A DNA stretch of 64,000 nucleotides from contig OX344764.1 in NCBI GenBank assembly GCA_947034895.1, positions 43,257,348 through 43,321,347 on the forward strand. Direction: 5' to 3'. Both the position numbers and the translations under genes were made by a program. Numbering within the stretch: position 1 is the first letter of the stretch; every line of letters starts with the position of its first letter. This document shows, piece after piece, positions 49,114 through 60,135 of this stretch. The notes below the pieces were generated by a model. That model was not told the origin of the DNA. It was given only the letters and a program-made list of their open reading frames with translations, and did not search any database. The stretch comes from Rhytidiadelphus loreus. Taxonomy: Eukaryota > Streptophyta > Bryopsida > Hypnales > Hylocomiaceae.

Positions 49114-49495
49114 AACTGCGCCTCGGTTATCAGAGGTGCCTCCGGTTATGGAGTTCTTTTGCATTCCCTAACCTAAAAAAAATGTACAATTGTATGTGCC
49201 GGACCCGTTGAACTCCAAACTCTTCTGGATAATTGGTGGTAGGGAACACTAATTCAGCCGCCATTATCAGGGGTCCATCTTGTTAGGGAGTGCGAAAGCA
49301 CTCCCTAACCCAAAAAAAATGTATAATTCTGTGTGCTGGACCCATTCAACTCCAAATTCTTTTGGAGAAATTGTGGTAGGGAACACTAATTCGGCCTCCA
49401 TTATTGGGGGTCCATCCGCTTAGGGAGTGCGAAAGCACTCTCTAAGCCAAAAAAAATGTATAATTCTGTGTGCTGGACCCATTCAACTCCAATTA
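49114..49495. repeat. Three tandem repeats carrying GAAA-loop hairpins
   Basis: A unit of about 125-135 bases (GGGAACACTAATTCGGCC ... TAATTCTGTGTGCTGGACCC) occurs three times, the first copy decayed. The second and third copies carry AGGGAGTGC-GAAA-GCACTCCCT hairpins at 49,282-49,309 (12-bp perfect stem) and 49,418-49,447 (13-bp stem with one mismatch). Confidence 0.75.
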
Positions 49496-50015
49496 TTCAA
49501 AAAGTCAAGAATCCCAAAAAATTACTTATTTAATCAATTGAATTACATTGTACGGTAAATTAATAATTATTTAGAACACAAAGTTCGCCTCGTACTGTAA
49601 TGTCCCACAGATTACAAAGTCATGAATTCAACGTAAAAAGAAAATGGAAAACATATGATGCAAGTTTCAATTATTCCTAAACTACAAAATCCCCCCCAAA
49701 TACTTAATTAATTGATTGACGTTGCACGTGAAATTAAAAATGAGAACTCAAAGCTGGCCATGTACTTCAATGTCCCCCCAATTATTCATGAATTCCATTA
49801 AAAATAAATGGGAAACATATGGTGCAAGTTCCAATTATAAATAAATTCAAGAATCCAAAAAAAATATTGTAGTTAGTCAATTGAATGACGTTGTACGTGA
49901 AATTCAAAATTAGAACACAAAGTTGGCGCTGTACTTTAATGCCCTCCAAAATATAAAGTTATGAAATATGCTTAAAAAAAAAATGGGAAACATATGGTGC
50001 AAGTTCCAATTTTCG
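49491..50015. repeat. Three tandem copies of a 170-178-bp unit
   Basis: Units begin CAATTAT near 49,491, 49,669 and 49,842 and each ends with GGGAAACATATGGTGCAAGT or a close variant. AT-rich, non-coding. Confidence 0.8.
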
Positions 50016-51248
50016 TGTTTTCAATTTATTGGAAAATGCTCTAAATTGAACAAAATGTGAAAATTTTGATAAAATGTAACGATTTTTTAGAAATTGTAAC
50101 CGTACAAATTCAAACTAAACTTGCTAGAGATTGCCTAGGAAAAGAAAGCACAACAATTTCACTTAATATGGAATGAAAGATTCTAACGTTTGATTATGAG
50201 GGTGCTAAAATTGCAAAAAGGAATTGAAGTCTTACTTGCAAGTCAAATCTAAAAAAGTTGATGACAAAAAATATATGAGGTTAACGGGCCTAACTTTAAT
50301 AACCCAAATCAATTTACGACTTCTCCCAATTCACTCTACAACGTCTTGAAATGAACTTAGAATGTGATTTTTTCTCGAAGATCTAGTGTATTTGAGGCTC
50401 ATTTTCAAAACCTCTTAACACTTAGTTTACGGAACTCAAGAAGAACATTTAAAAAATATAAACTACTTAAAATAGCAATTTGGCTAGGATTTAGGTAACT
50501 AAAAAGTTTTGGAAACAACATATTTTCGTGCCTCGGGCATTTAGGGGTTAATACTCATTAGTACACTAGTACATTTATACTATTTTGTTTTGTCCTTTTT
50601 ACCTACATTAAAAAAAAAGTATGTAGAATGTTTTTTCAAAAAAATAAGTCTTCAGTTTAAATAAATTATTTATGACATATAAATACACTACGTAAGATTT
50701 ATAGGATTCAGATCCTTGTTCTTCTTTCATTCCTGCTTCGATGAAAGTCATCTTAATTTTTGGTGATACTTTTTGAAAGTCATCCTAATTTTTGGTCTTA
50801 TCCATCGGTTGGATTTGGTGTTACTAGAATATGTACGTTTCTAAAATTAAAAATGTGGAAGTATGTCAAGTGGTCAATTTGCATTGACTTTAGTTCAAAA
50901 CTAGATGTGCAAAAACAAGGTCAAAGATGTAAAGGTCACAAAAATTTCATAAAACCACAACATAAATAGAACCTTATTTAGAATCCATTTCAACAAGTTT
51001 TACTCAAGAAATGATAAAATTTTACTTGTAATTCAATTTCAAAGGAATTTTGAAATTTCTATTTCAAAATTTATAGAAAAAAATTGGTGATAGCATTAGT
51101 ACATCTAACCGTACGGATAGAATTTAAAAATCAAAATGTATAGCTTCCATTTGTATACGAATTCGAAAATATTCTTCCAAATTGTAGTTCACAATGTTTT
51201 TTCTCGAATTGTCAATTTTGGAGATGAATCCAGACGTTTAGGGCTTAA
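50016..51248. mobile_element. AT-rich DNA with two TTAA-element ends
   Basis: GGCATTTAGGGG followed by TTAA (50,548-50,551) is a right end of the CCCC-type TTAA family. At the other side 50,950-51,244 matches the 9,857 family in reverse, ending CGTTTAGGGC then TTAA (51,245-51,248). Neither partner end is found. No gene. Confidence 0.45.
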
Positions 51249-51369
51249 AGATCACCCCATCTCCATTTTCCATCTAAAAATAGGGGCGGTTTAAAGAAGT
51301 TGGGCACATTTAGAGCATGTTACCATTTGAAGGCTAAATGCGCTGGAGACAACAATCTTCAATCTAGAC

Positions 51370-52318
51370 GCTCCATTGCCATGGAGGGCCAAGATTGAAC
51401 GACCCTGCCCCGAAACTGGAGTCTGCCTGCAGACTGGGTTTTGGTGATCTAGGGTTTTCTACTTTTTTTCTGAAGTTTTACCTTGTCGATCTTTTGCGGA
51501 GTTCTGCGACGTGTGGGCAGTACTTTCTGGCGTCTTGCAAGTTGTGCGGCTTGAGGGTAGTAGTTTCCGGAGTCTTGGCAGGAGTTTGCGCCGTTTCCAT
51601 GCTTGTCTACGACGTGGGGTAGGAGTTTGCGGCGTGTGAGTTCTCAGCGTGTGAGTCCGCGGCGTGTGAATTTGCGGCGTAGGAGTTTTGCCAAGTTCTT
51701 GTGTGTTCTCCGTGTGACTGCTGGTTCAGTTTGTTCTCCGGTTCTTGTTTTTCGGTATAGGGTTCTTCAGTATCGCTTCTGGGTTCTTGTTCTTGAATTC
51801 AGGGTTTAGGTTTTTGTTTCTGTCAGTGACCTTGTTGATGTGCGCTGGTGTGAGTTCGGTGGTGTGAGTTGGCGGGTGTGAGTTGGCGGGTGTGAGTGCG
51901 CTGCTTTGAGTTCGGTGCTGTGAGTTCGGGTGTGAGTGCGGTGGTGTGAGTGAATACCGATTCTATTTTTGTGAGTCCGTCTTCCTTCTGCGATTTTCTG
52001 CGGCAATTGTGCTCGGGTGCCATTCTTTGTTGATTTGCTGTTTCTGCTCGGATTCGGCTACGTTTTGGAGCTTGTGGAAGCGACGCTTTAGAATTTCAGG
52101 TATGCTCCTTCCAGTTCATGGATTTAGGGTTTAGGATTTTCGATTTCAGTTTCGATATTCAGTGGAATTCAATTTACATAATGTGTTGCACTTGTTGCAT
52201 TTGTGGTTGCATTGTGTAATTTAGGTTCTGTGGATCATTTGTGCATTGGTAAGAATGAAATCAATATCTCGTGATTTCAGTGATTCCTCATACCATTTTT
52301 GTTTGAGGAAGATGTAAG
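51370..52318 (+). other. Leader region of ParB/methyltransferase-like copy A with GTGTGAGTT minisatellite
   Basis: GC rises again. GTGTGAGTTGGCGG-type units of about 14 bases repeat at 51,620-51,690 and 51,845-51,955. A telobox (TTTAGGGTTTAGG) lies at about 52,121. No convincing protein; probably promoter and untranslated leader of the gene that follows. Confidence 0.4.
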
Positions 52319-52847
52319 TTCAACTCGACGTATGTCAGTTCAACTCGATGGAAGCCAAAATAGGCTAAAGCGAACTACAAAAACCAGACTCGTACACTGA
52401 AATTCAACTCGAGCCGAGTTGAATTGCACGATCCCTGTATATCACAGCATAAAAAATGTCAGTAATTTGGGAAAAATCCGCTTCAGGTCCTCAGAATGCA
52501 AAAATAACAAGAATCAAAGAAGGTCAAAAGCAAAAAAAGAAGATCTTAATCACAAAATTCAATTCGGCTCGAGTTAAATTACCAAATATCGAGATGAAAA
52601 CCAAAATGAAACATTAATCCACTATTGTTATTTCAACTCGAGTCGAGTTGATCCGCAAAAACTCATATTCGAAATTAAAAAATAACAATGAACTCACACT
52701 GCATGAGCCTCTCAGACAAATTCAACTCGGCTCGAGTTGAAGTCTTGGAAATACAGAACCAGATAATGAGAACCAATGTAGAGAAAACCAAAAAGAGGAC
52801 AACATATTATCATCCTGAGGCACATATTCAACTTGATTCGAGTTAAA
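52319..52847. repeat. Palindrome cluster in the leader of copy A
   Basis: Half sites TTCAACTCG at 52,319 and 52,339, then full sites at 52,403-52,423 (centre AGC), 52,558-52,578 (GCT), 52,632-52,652 (AGT), 52,721-52,741 (GCT) and 52,827-52,847 (ATT). Same arms as upstream of transposase 2. Confidence 0.85.
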
Positions 52848-54355
52848 AATGCTTGACCTGATAATATTTTCGTTTGAAAATAATGCAGATATGGAGGGCC
52901 AGAGATCGAAACTCTAAGCCACATACAAGCACTACGACATCCCCCCAGAACAAGTCGATGACCTTATCGATGACACGATTCTGGAAGAGTGCTGGGAGTG
53001 GCAAGATCCCCATGAAGTCGAGTACTGGACCGTCATCTTAGTTCCGATGACCAATCACCTGGCATTCAGGACGAAGTTCAGGAAGTCTGATGCCACCCTC
53101 CCTGTTTCTTTGACGGAGTCAATAATGGAGTTCAGTAGCGGACCGGGTGGGGTTATATTCGTGTCCTGCGAGACGGTGGACCCCGAGCAGGAGAAACCAT
53201 ATATATTCTCCTACAAGGTCGATGCCCGCAAGACAATTTTTAGCATCTCCGAGTATCTTCGTAGTCTAATGAACACTGATTACGAAGACCTCATAGCCCC
53301 AATTCAAACCGCCATCGACCAGAAGAAGTGGGTGGCAAATAACGGCGCGCCCCTAGCACCCAAAACTCTGCTGTCCCGCCTGAACCATCTCAAGCTGGAT
53401 TTCGAGAGAGGTCACGTGCTCTTGATGCAAAAGAAGAAGGACATGAGACCTACTTCCGTGGTCAGGGACTATAGCAGTCAGAACCCAGGTACTAGTTCTC
53501 TGGCAATCGGGACACCAGGAACGGGGCGGAGTCACACGAGGCTTAAGCAAACTGAGAAGTTTGCGAGAGGAAATCCATCACCGACCCCTCCGTCGGGAAG
53601 CAAGAGAGCCGGCGCCAAGGGTACCGCCAAGGCAACCGCCAAAGCCGGAACCTCTCATCAACCTGATGAGAGTATGGTTTCGGACCTCATGGACATTCTG
53701 AAGGACCTGGGAGGGGACATCAAGGAAATAGACTTTGAGGACTCCAACCGGACATATGAGGCATACTGGAAGGAGTGCACTAACTCGTATATGCCGGCAA
53801 TCGGAATGAAGTTCGTCATTCCGCTTGAGCAGTTGGAGACACCCCCCGAGAACTTGAACATCCGGAGCCTTAAGGAGCAGGGAATAATGAGGTCTCTGAA
53901 CTTCTTGTTGAACATGCCCGACCCCAACAAGAAGATGACGTTGTGCGTCATGCCCCAGAACCTGAGGAGCAAGCCGCAGACCTTTGAAGAAATCAAAGAT
54001 ATGCGTTTCTGGATGGTCAATGGGCAGCACACCATGGCTGCATCGAAGCGCATGCAGGTGATGCCCGCGATTAAAGCGAAGGCGGAGAAGTTTAAAACAT
54101 GGGAGTGCTTCGTAGTTTGGAACAAGAACGACCATGTGATCAGGAAAATCTCCGCGTACTACAATCGGGTGAATCATTTTCAGAACTTCATGCCGACGTG
54201 GGCCACCAACATCATGGGAGCCCGATTTGTCTGGGAGAAGATGGGTTGCCCTCCTTCTGACAAAGAGCCCACCGAGTTGGGCCGGGCTGCAGATAGGCCT
54301 CGCAAGACCATAAAGGATATGAACAACCAGAAGCGGTTTAGGGTAAGCAATGCAA

Positions 54356-54532
54356 TTCAACTCGGGTCGAGTTGAATTCTTCCTTTGTTAATAATGAATG
54401 ATTTATTTATCTCATGAACGCATTCATTTCCGTTCGAGTGATTTGAATATTGAACTCCAGATGAATCCACTATTTGCTGAATACCTTTTTCATATTGCCC
54501 TCGCGCTTGAATTCAACTCGGGTCGAGTTGAT
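54356..54532. repeat. Two palindromes in intron 1 of copy A
   Basis: 54,356-54,376 and 54,512-54,532, both with centre GGT. The first starts 13 bases inside the donor, the second about 35 bases before the acceptor. Confidence 0.9.
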
Positions 54533-55947
54533 TGAACCTTGACTGATGGTATTTCACTAAATGTATCTGCAAGATTTTACGGACGCAGTGAGGTTGAGGT
54601 TTGCTATGATTGATGTCAAGAAGTTCCGAGGAGCATTAAGCAGAAAGAAGGAGAAGGACTTGGACATCCATAACGAACTGAAGATCATCACTGCTTCCAA
54701 GGAGGTGTATGACCTTTGGAGCGAGGTCATATCCATGAATTCCCAGGGGTAGCTCACAGATCCCGATTCCTTGCTAAAGTTCAAGCAGACGAAGGGATGG
54801 GATCAAGAACGTGATGGGGTCATGTCCCGGGAGTTCTTCAAGTGGCTTGGGAACTGCAGTGAGGGGGATCTCAAGAAGTTGGCCTTGCATCTCCTCGGTA
54901 GGACCCCGAATAGAGAGTTGGCGCACCCGAAGGTGACGATGAAGAAGTCAACCGGGGTTCTCGAGGACTGCTACACAGCCAAGGAGTGGCTCGAGCAGTG
55001 CAAGAGGAAGCAGATCATCAGGAGGCAGATCTTCTTTCTGAGGAAAAGTTTGAGCCTGTACAATAACGAAGGCAGCTTTCGGAGGGACAAGTGGAAGGAT
55101 TTCAAGCGGATGTACAATGTCACGAGGGCCACGAAGAACACCCTCATTTCAGGTCCGCCGGATGAATTCTACTCCCTTGCAAAAATGCCTTGCAACAAGA
55201 ATAAGAGCATCGAAGAGCTCTCATCGATGGCTGCCCAGTTTTTCAAGATTTTTATGGGCAACAAGGGCAAGTTTGCCAAGCCCGAGGGGAGAGCCTTCTA
55301 TCGGCCGTATAATATGAGTGATGACGAGCTCGTGGGTGGGACACCAATGTATGGGAGGAGGAAGTCGGCCAGAGTATCAAATTGGCAGTGATGGATTTCC
55401 GTAATATCCCTGGATCCATCAATCGGGAGAGGACGAGGGACTCCGATCTGTACTTCGAGCCCTTTATGGGTGTTCTCTCGATGATGGACCAGCCGACGGT
55501 GAAGGACCCGAGTGTCTGGTTGTGGATCTGCGGGGACATGGACCTTCAGGTCGATCTGAGGTCGCACATCTGGACTTCAGCGTACAGCGAGGTGTACACC
55601 GTACATTTTTTTGAGTACGTTCCTTCAGTTTGGGAGCGGATTCGCGATGCACCAGAAAAATCAAATAAGGCAAAGGAGTCCGTGCACATGATCTTCTTGA
55701 TCAAGAAGGGGGTTAGGCTGGGCAAGAAGATTCCCAAGAAATTTGAGGCCCTCCCAGACGGACGGTATTCCAGATCAAGGTCCACAAACGACCTAGATTA
55801 CAGAATCTACAACACCGAATTGCGCATGGATTTTTATTTGCAGGTGTTGAGTCTGTTTGCTGGGCCTCAGGAGAATGTTCTCTCCATTTTCGCTGGGGGG
55901 AAAATCATTTGTGCCGCGTTGGTGAGTTCCTATGGACAGTCCTGATA

Positions 55948-56013
55948 TTTATCTCGATGCGAGTTGAATTGCGTGTTGCTTTGTGAATCCTTTTCATCTC
56001 GAGTCGAGTTGAA
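55948..56013. repeat. Two palindromes in intron 2 of copy A
   Basis: 55,948-55,968 (centre ATG) and 55,993-56,013 (centre AGT), inside the 129-base intron. Confidence 0.9.
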
Positions 56014-56202
56014 GGTCTTCTGACCTCATTGTCTGCCTGATCATTTCAGATGCTGTCACTGGAGCACTACATCATTGGAGACTCCAAGTACAATGAGAAG
56101 TTCTTGAAGTTGGCTTTAGCTTCCGAGTACCTAGACAAGGATGACTTTTTTGATGCAAGTTACCTCGTGGATCAAAGAGTTCATCCGAGAAAGTTAAGCA
56201 AG

Positions 56203-56446
56203 GAACATCATATTCATTAAAATGGGAGTTTTCCAATGAAATGGGAGTTCTACGAGCTTCATAAACTAAGAATGCAAGAACAATTTCATACCCACCACCA
56301 CAAGAGAATGAGCCGTTAATAGACAAACATAGACAATCTGTCTAGAAGTAAAATCATAATGACAATGTATTGAGTATTATGGAAGGTAGAACATGATGCT
56401 ATCTGTATATACTATGAATGCGATAAGATGATGCTAATTCCACACG
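56203..56446. mobile_element. Element X2 left terminus, inserted in copy A
   Basis: Copy A aligns with copy B up to AAGCAAGG at 56,202, then switches to AACATCATATTCATTAAAAT, the terminus also seen at 41,578. A second AATGGGAG motif follows at about 56,240. The junction marks insertion of X2 into copy A. Confidence 0.65.
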
Positions 56447-58808
56447 CTATGACTGTGACCTACTCCTCAATATTTGCATTGCCTTCAATATTTCTGGCCC
56501 TCGACTATATCCTATACTCCTAGCAGATAATTGTTGCGCAATCTCTCGCCGTTGTTTCTTTAAGGACCTCAACTCCCAAGCATCCCACATAGGAGTCCTA
56601 TAATGAAGAGGAGGCAATCCATCATTTCTTTTGCATTGTCGTTTTACGATATCCAAAGATGATAGACGAGGTTGTGCGTCTTCAGCTATTGCATTCCGCT
56701 TCTCCAACTCTATACTCTTTACGCCTTTGGAAGTGTTACCCGTGATGGCAATAGATTTAGGCATTGAATTCTCCACTTCAGCTATTGCATTCCGTTTCTC
56801 CAATGGTATACTCTTCATGCCTTTGGAAGTGTTGTCCAACATGGCAACAGATATAGGCATTGAATCCTCCACCTACCAAAACCAAGAAAATAAGAGATTC
56901 ATTATCCACAATGATTACAATGCGAACCATAAATACAGACACAATTGCAGAAACATTTCACTCAATCACTGATAACACACCTCCATGAAGGCCACCACAC
57001 CCGCTTCTTCACTGTAGAGCTTCCTCTGCGTTTCCAAATTGACAACAGGCCGATCCCTTGTTGTTTGTGAACGACATTTTAGAGGAGATGGAGAGTGCAT
57101 TACTTTGGGGCACTTCCCTCCATTGGGAGGACTATCAACAACGCCATCGTCTATGCCCATCATTGAAAAATCCATTGTCGACTGTGCAGTGGCCTCGGAG
57201 TACATGACATGCCGAATCACTGGGGCCACAGCATTTCTAAACTCCTGGGCACAACACAAAAATAATCGAGTGCAAATATGAATGATGAATTTCATTTTAT
57301 TTTATTTGACAATAATAATTACATTTTAAGGTGTACCCTCTTACCACAACTACGTTGTCTACAAATTTCTAGATTTCCTATAGACATCGTTGATCGTTCC
57401 GGAGGCGGACAAGGACGGAAATAGATGTCTTCTTTGGTGAGCTCCTTGCGCTTCGTTGCGCGCGTCGTGCGTAGTTCCATCAAAGGAATGACACGCCCGA
57501 AATCATCCACTTTCCGTTTAGTATGAAGTCTATTGGAGACCGCGAGCGCCCTCTGAAGTTCCCTGTACATGGATTGGTCGAGATGATGCTTGAGGTGAAT
57601 CCCCCCAACAGCATTGTCTCTACGGAAAGAAAAAAATTCCCACGGCCTCTCTACATGCAGTCTCCTAATCCAAGGCAGGAGTTCAAATATGAGAACCTTG
57701 TCTCTCGACCCCTGTCCGACAAAACACCACGAGTCTAGGAGCACTACGTTCGAGGGATCATTCATGAAGTGTTTCTCGGGGCTGTTGTCTACTATTATAG
57801 TATTCTCCGGCGTGAAGATGGACCCCTTGAGTTTGTACAACCTCTCCAATGGCTTGAAAAACAGGTCCTTGCACGATCCCTTCAACCTGTAGTTCTTTAG
57901 CATGCCATTCCCGTCTCTCGATTTCATGACGGTACATTGTTCTTGGCCGAGGACACCAAAGGGGGGCGTCAGGCCGTGGAAGAGAAAATCAACAGCGAGC
58001 TGGGCGTACCATTGATCCATGGAGCTCCAAATTACGACGTTCGCGAAGGAGGTCAACTCCTGCACGAACCTTCTTACATGGGGTCGGAAAGTGACCCTTT
58101 CCATCGGGAAGATGAACCTCTCCGCTTTCGGGACTACTTCATAAAGAGAGCACACCCTCCTTTCTTTTATGTGATATCTCATATCATCACAAAAGCAAAG
58201 AAGACCATTCAGATCCAGAACGACATTCAGCCACTTCTTATTGAATCTGGATGTGAACGGACTACGAATATGCACATCCGCCCCAATATCACCTACGACT
58301 CCCTCACTAGTCCCCTGCTCATAAGGAACAGAGACACATCCAAAATTAAACCGGGTCAAACTCAATTGCGAAGGGTACACCGAAGTGGGGCATGTCAGAC
58401 CGGAAAACACATCGATGAGGCGAACAAAAAATCAATATTCTGAAGTTCGAGCCGCGGTCAACCAACACAACATCCATAGCACTCAAACATGGCAAAGTAC
58501 ATACCGCATCTTCCAGCGAAACATTTCGAGGAGACATTTGAGGATCTTTTTGTTCACCGCAAGGAACATCATCTATCACCACCTCCGCGACTTTGTGAAT
58601 GACTTCGAGAACCTCCACAGCATCGGGGATAACTTCGACAACCTCTGCGACGTGTTGAGGGAGAGGATCATCGTGAACCTGATCAGCCGCAGGATGCGAT
58701 GGAGACGCCTTTGGTGGAGAATCATCCACAACAGGCCTAAGACATAGAGCACCAAAGTCGAGACATTCAGACCCTGCGACTGTGGAAATTGAACACGACA
58801 ATACTGCG
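56447..58808 (-). CDS. FCP1/NLI-interacting-factor-like protein of element X2
   Basis: Multi-exon minus-strand gene. Exons seen: about 58,505-58,808 (after ttaccgcag; acidic, V/E/P-rich), 57,345-58,400 (HAD domain), 56,981-57,244 (after tgcccag; 88 codons) and 56,447-56,872 (after ttggtag; ends TGA). The HAD exon has VVLDLNGLLCF (motif I; the second Asp of DxD is Asn, as in a plant subgroup of FCP1-like proteins), FRPHVRRFVQEL, VVIWSSMDQWYAQ (motif II), KPLERLYKLKG and TIIVDNSPEKHFMNDPSNVV (late motif), all in FCP1/SCP order. The last exon holds an internal duplication of about 32 residues (EDSMPISVAMLDNTSKG / ENSMPKSIAITGNTSKG). The junction near 58,440 between the first two exons is not in frame with the splice I see, so a break or a missed exon is possible. 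It lies next to copy B on the same strand. Confidence 0.6.
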
Positions 58809-58939
58809 GTAAGAAAAAATATATATTACAATGTCTCACGATGGGAGAAAATGATACAAGATGCGTGGGGTCGGCCTATCCTAGTACTAACTAAAAGTGT
58901 CAGTGCTAGCGATACTAATATACGCACAGCGGAAGGAGC

Positions 58940-58960
58940 TTCAACTCGAGCCGAGTTGAA
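58940..58960. repeat. Single palindrome between FCP1-like gene and copy B
   Basis: Perfect TTCAACTCG-AGC-CGAGTTGAA in the short spacer downstream of the copy B stop. Confidence 0.9.
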
Positions 58961-60068
58961 ATACATGCTAAGAGAGTCACGAGGAACAACCTGGAGAAGC
59001 ATTAGTCACAGGGTCCTGTGACTGCTTCACATGTACCCCTTCCGCCGGCATCCTGTCCACTACATCCTCGGTCTCAGGATCGAATGGGATGTCGGTTGAG
59101 TCCTCTGCCATGTCCGGCTGACCTTCATCCTCGACCTCTTGATCCTACTGTGCCGCATCATCTTCTGCGTCCGTAGCGGTGGAGGATGGAGTTGGCGTTG
59201 TCATCACACCCTCGGAAGCCGTCGTATTATGTGACGGATTCAGAGACAACGTCGGCTGCTTCCTTGCACTATCGGCTGAATTGTGAGGCCGGTTGCCGAG
59301 CATGAGCCGGGAAGATGTCTCAGCCGGAGACATTTGTTGCAATGGCGTAACCGCCAGCAGAAGCTCCGGGTGGACTTGCCTGACGGTTGAAACCATCAAC
59401 TGCGGGAGGTTGGCGACGATGTCCTTAAAGAACTGCATGTTATCCTCTCTGGCCCTTCTGTTCTCCTCCCGCATCTCCTCCCTCGCAATTCGGTTTTCCT
59501 CCCGTATCTCATCATATACCGATTTTTGGTTATCAGGGACTGATGGAGGCTCGGGATTCTTCCTCTTCTTGGACATGCGCCTACTGGATACCGGGGTCCC
59601 CTCCGGCTGAGAGGAAAGAGGGGTGGTATGCCTCTGCGCCGAGGTGTCCGATGAACCTCTCATGTCGCTAGAGGCGGGGACGCCCTCCGACAACCCCGTC
59701 CCCTGGGAAAGCAAATCACCAATTATTTCGGCTGCCGGATCCTTCCATTCCTCTTCCCTCTCCATGTCGTCGCCTTCATCCTCACCAAGGTTGATGGCGA
59801 CATCTCTTCGAGATCCCTGGATGGCGGCTTCTTTGGCATCCGTCATCCTCTCCTTGCCTTTGGCAGAACTGGAAGCACCCTTGCTAAACCTCCTTGGATG
59901 AAGTCTTTGATCCACGAGGTAACTTGAATCAAGGAAGTCATCCTTGTCAAGGTACTCGGATGCCAACGCCAACTACAGGAACTTCGGATTGTATTTGGAG
60001 TCGCCAATGATGTAGTGCTCCAAGGACAGCATCTGTTAATTATCACGAAACGATGAGGTCAAAGAACT

Positions 60069-60135
60069 TTCAACTCGACTCGAGATGAAAGGGATTTACA
60101 CAGCAACAAGGCAATTCAACTCGCATCGAGTTAAA
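60069..60135. repeat. Two palindromes in the second intron of copy B
   Basis: 60,069-60,089 (centre ACT) and 60,115-60,135 (centre CAT), in the 130-base intron. Same number and arrangement as in copy A, with different centres. Confidence 0.9.

Larger units (their letters stand above)
52890..56202 (+). pseudogene. ParB-like / beta-class methyltransferase-like fusion, copy A (broken, 3'-truncated)
   Basis: Exon 1 (about 52,890-54,342) encodes an unknown N-terminal domain, a Gly/Ser/Lys-rich linker (about 53,560-53,660) and a domain with FWMVNGQHTMAASKRM, whose GQH helix start resembles the ParB/sulfiredoxin fold. Exon 2 (about 54,567-55,921) ends in a strand plus LSIFAGGKIICAA, resembling methyltransferase motif I. 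Introns: 54,343 to about 54,566 and 55,922-56,050. The next exon is cut at 56,202 by element X2. Damage relative to copy B: TAG at 54,750-54,752 (Gln there), a 1-base deletion near 55,340, and an acceptor changed from tag|GATTT to caa|GATTT at 54,566. A TAA at 52,915 may be a further break or lie before the true start. Both introns hold two palindromes each. Confidence 0.6.

Noticed and set aside
52915..52917. TAA as a certain nonsense mutation in copy A
   Set aside because: It lies close to a possible intron acceptor at 52,889, so the real start or exon border may be downstream; kept only as a possible lesion.
53578..54360. Long minus-strand frame opposite copy A (and its match at 60,517-61,389 opposite copy B)
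   Set aside because: Shadow frames; the conserved motifs and splice signals are on the other strand.
59293..59901. Plus-strand Ser-rich frames near 59.3-59.9 kb
   Set aside because: Shadows of the acidic, Ser/Glu-rich last exon of copy B on the minus strand.
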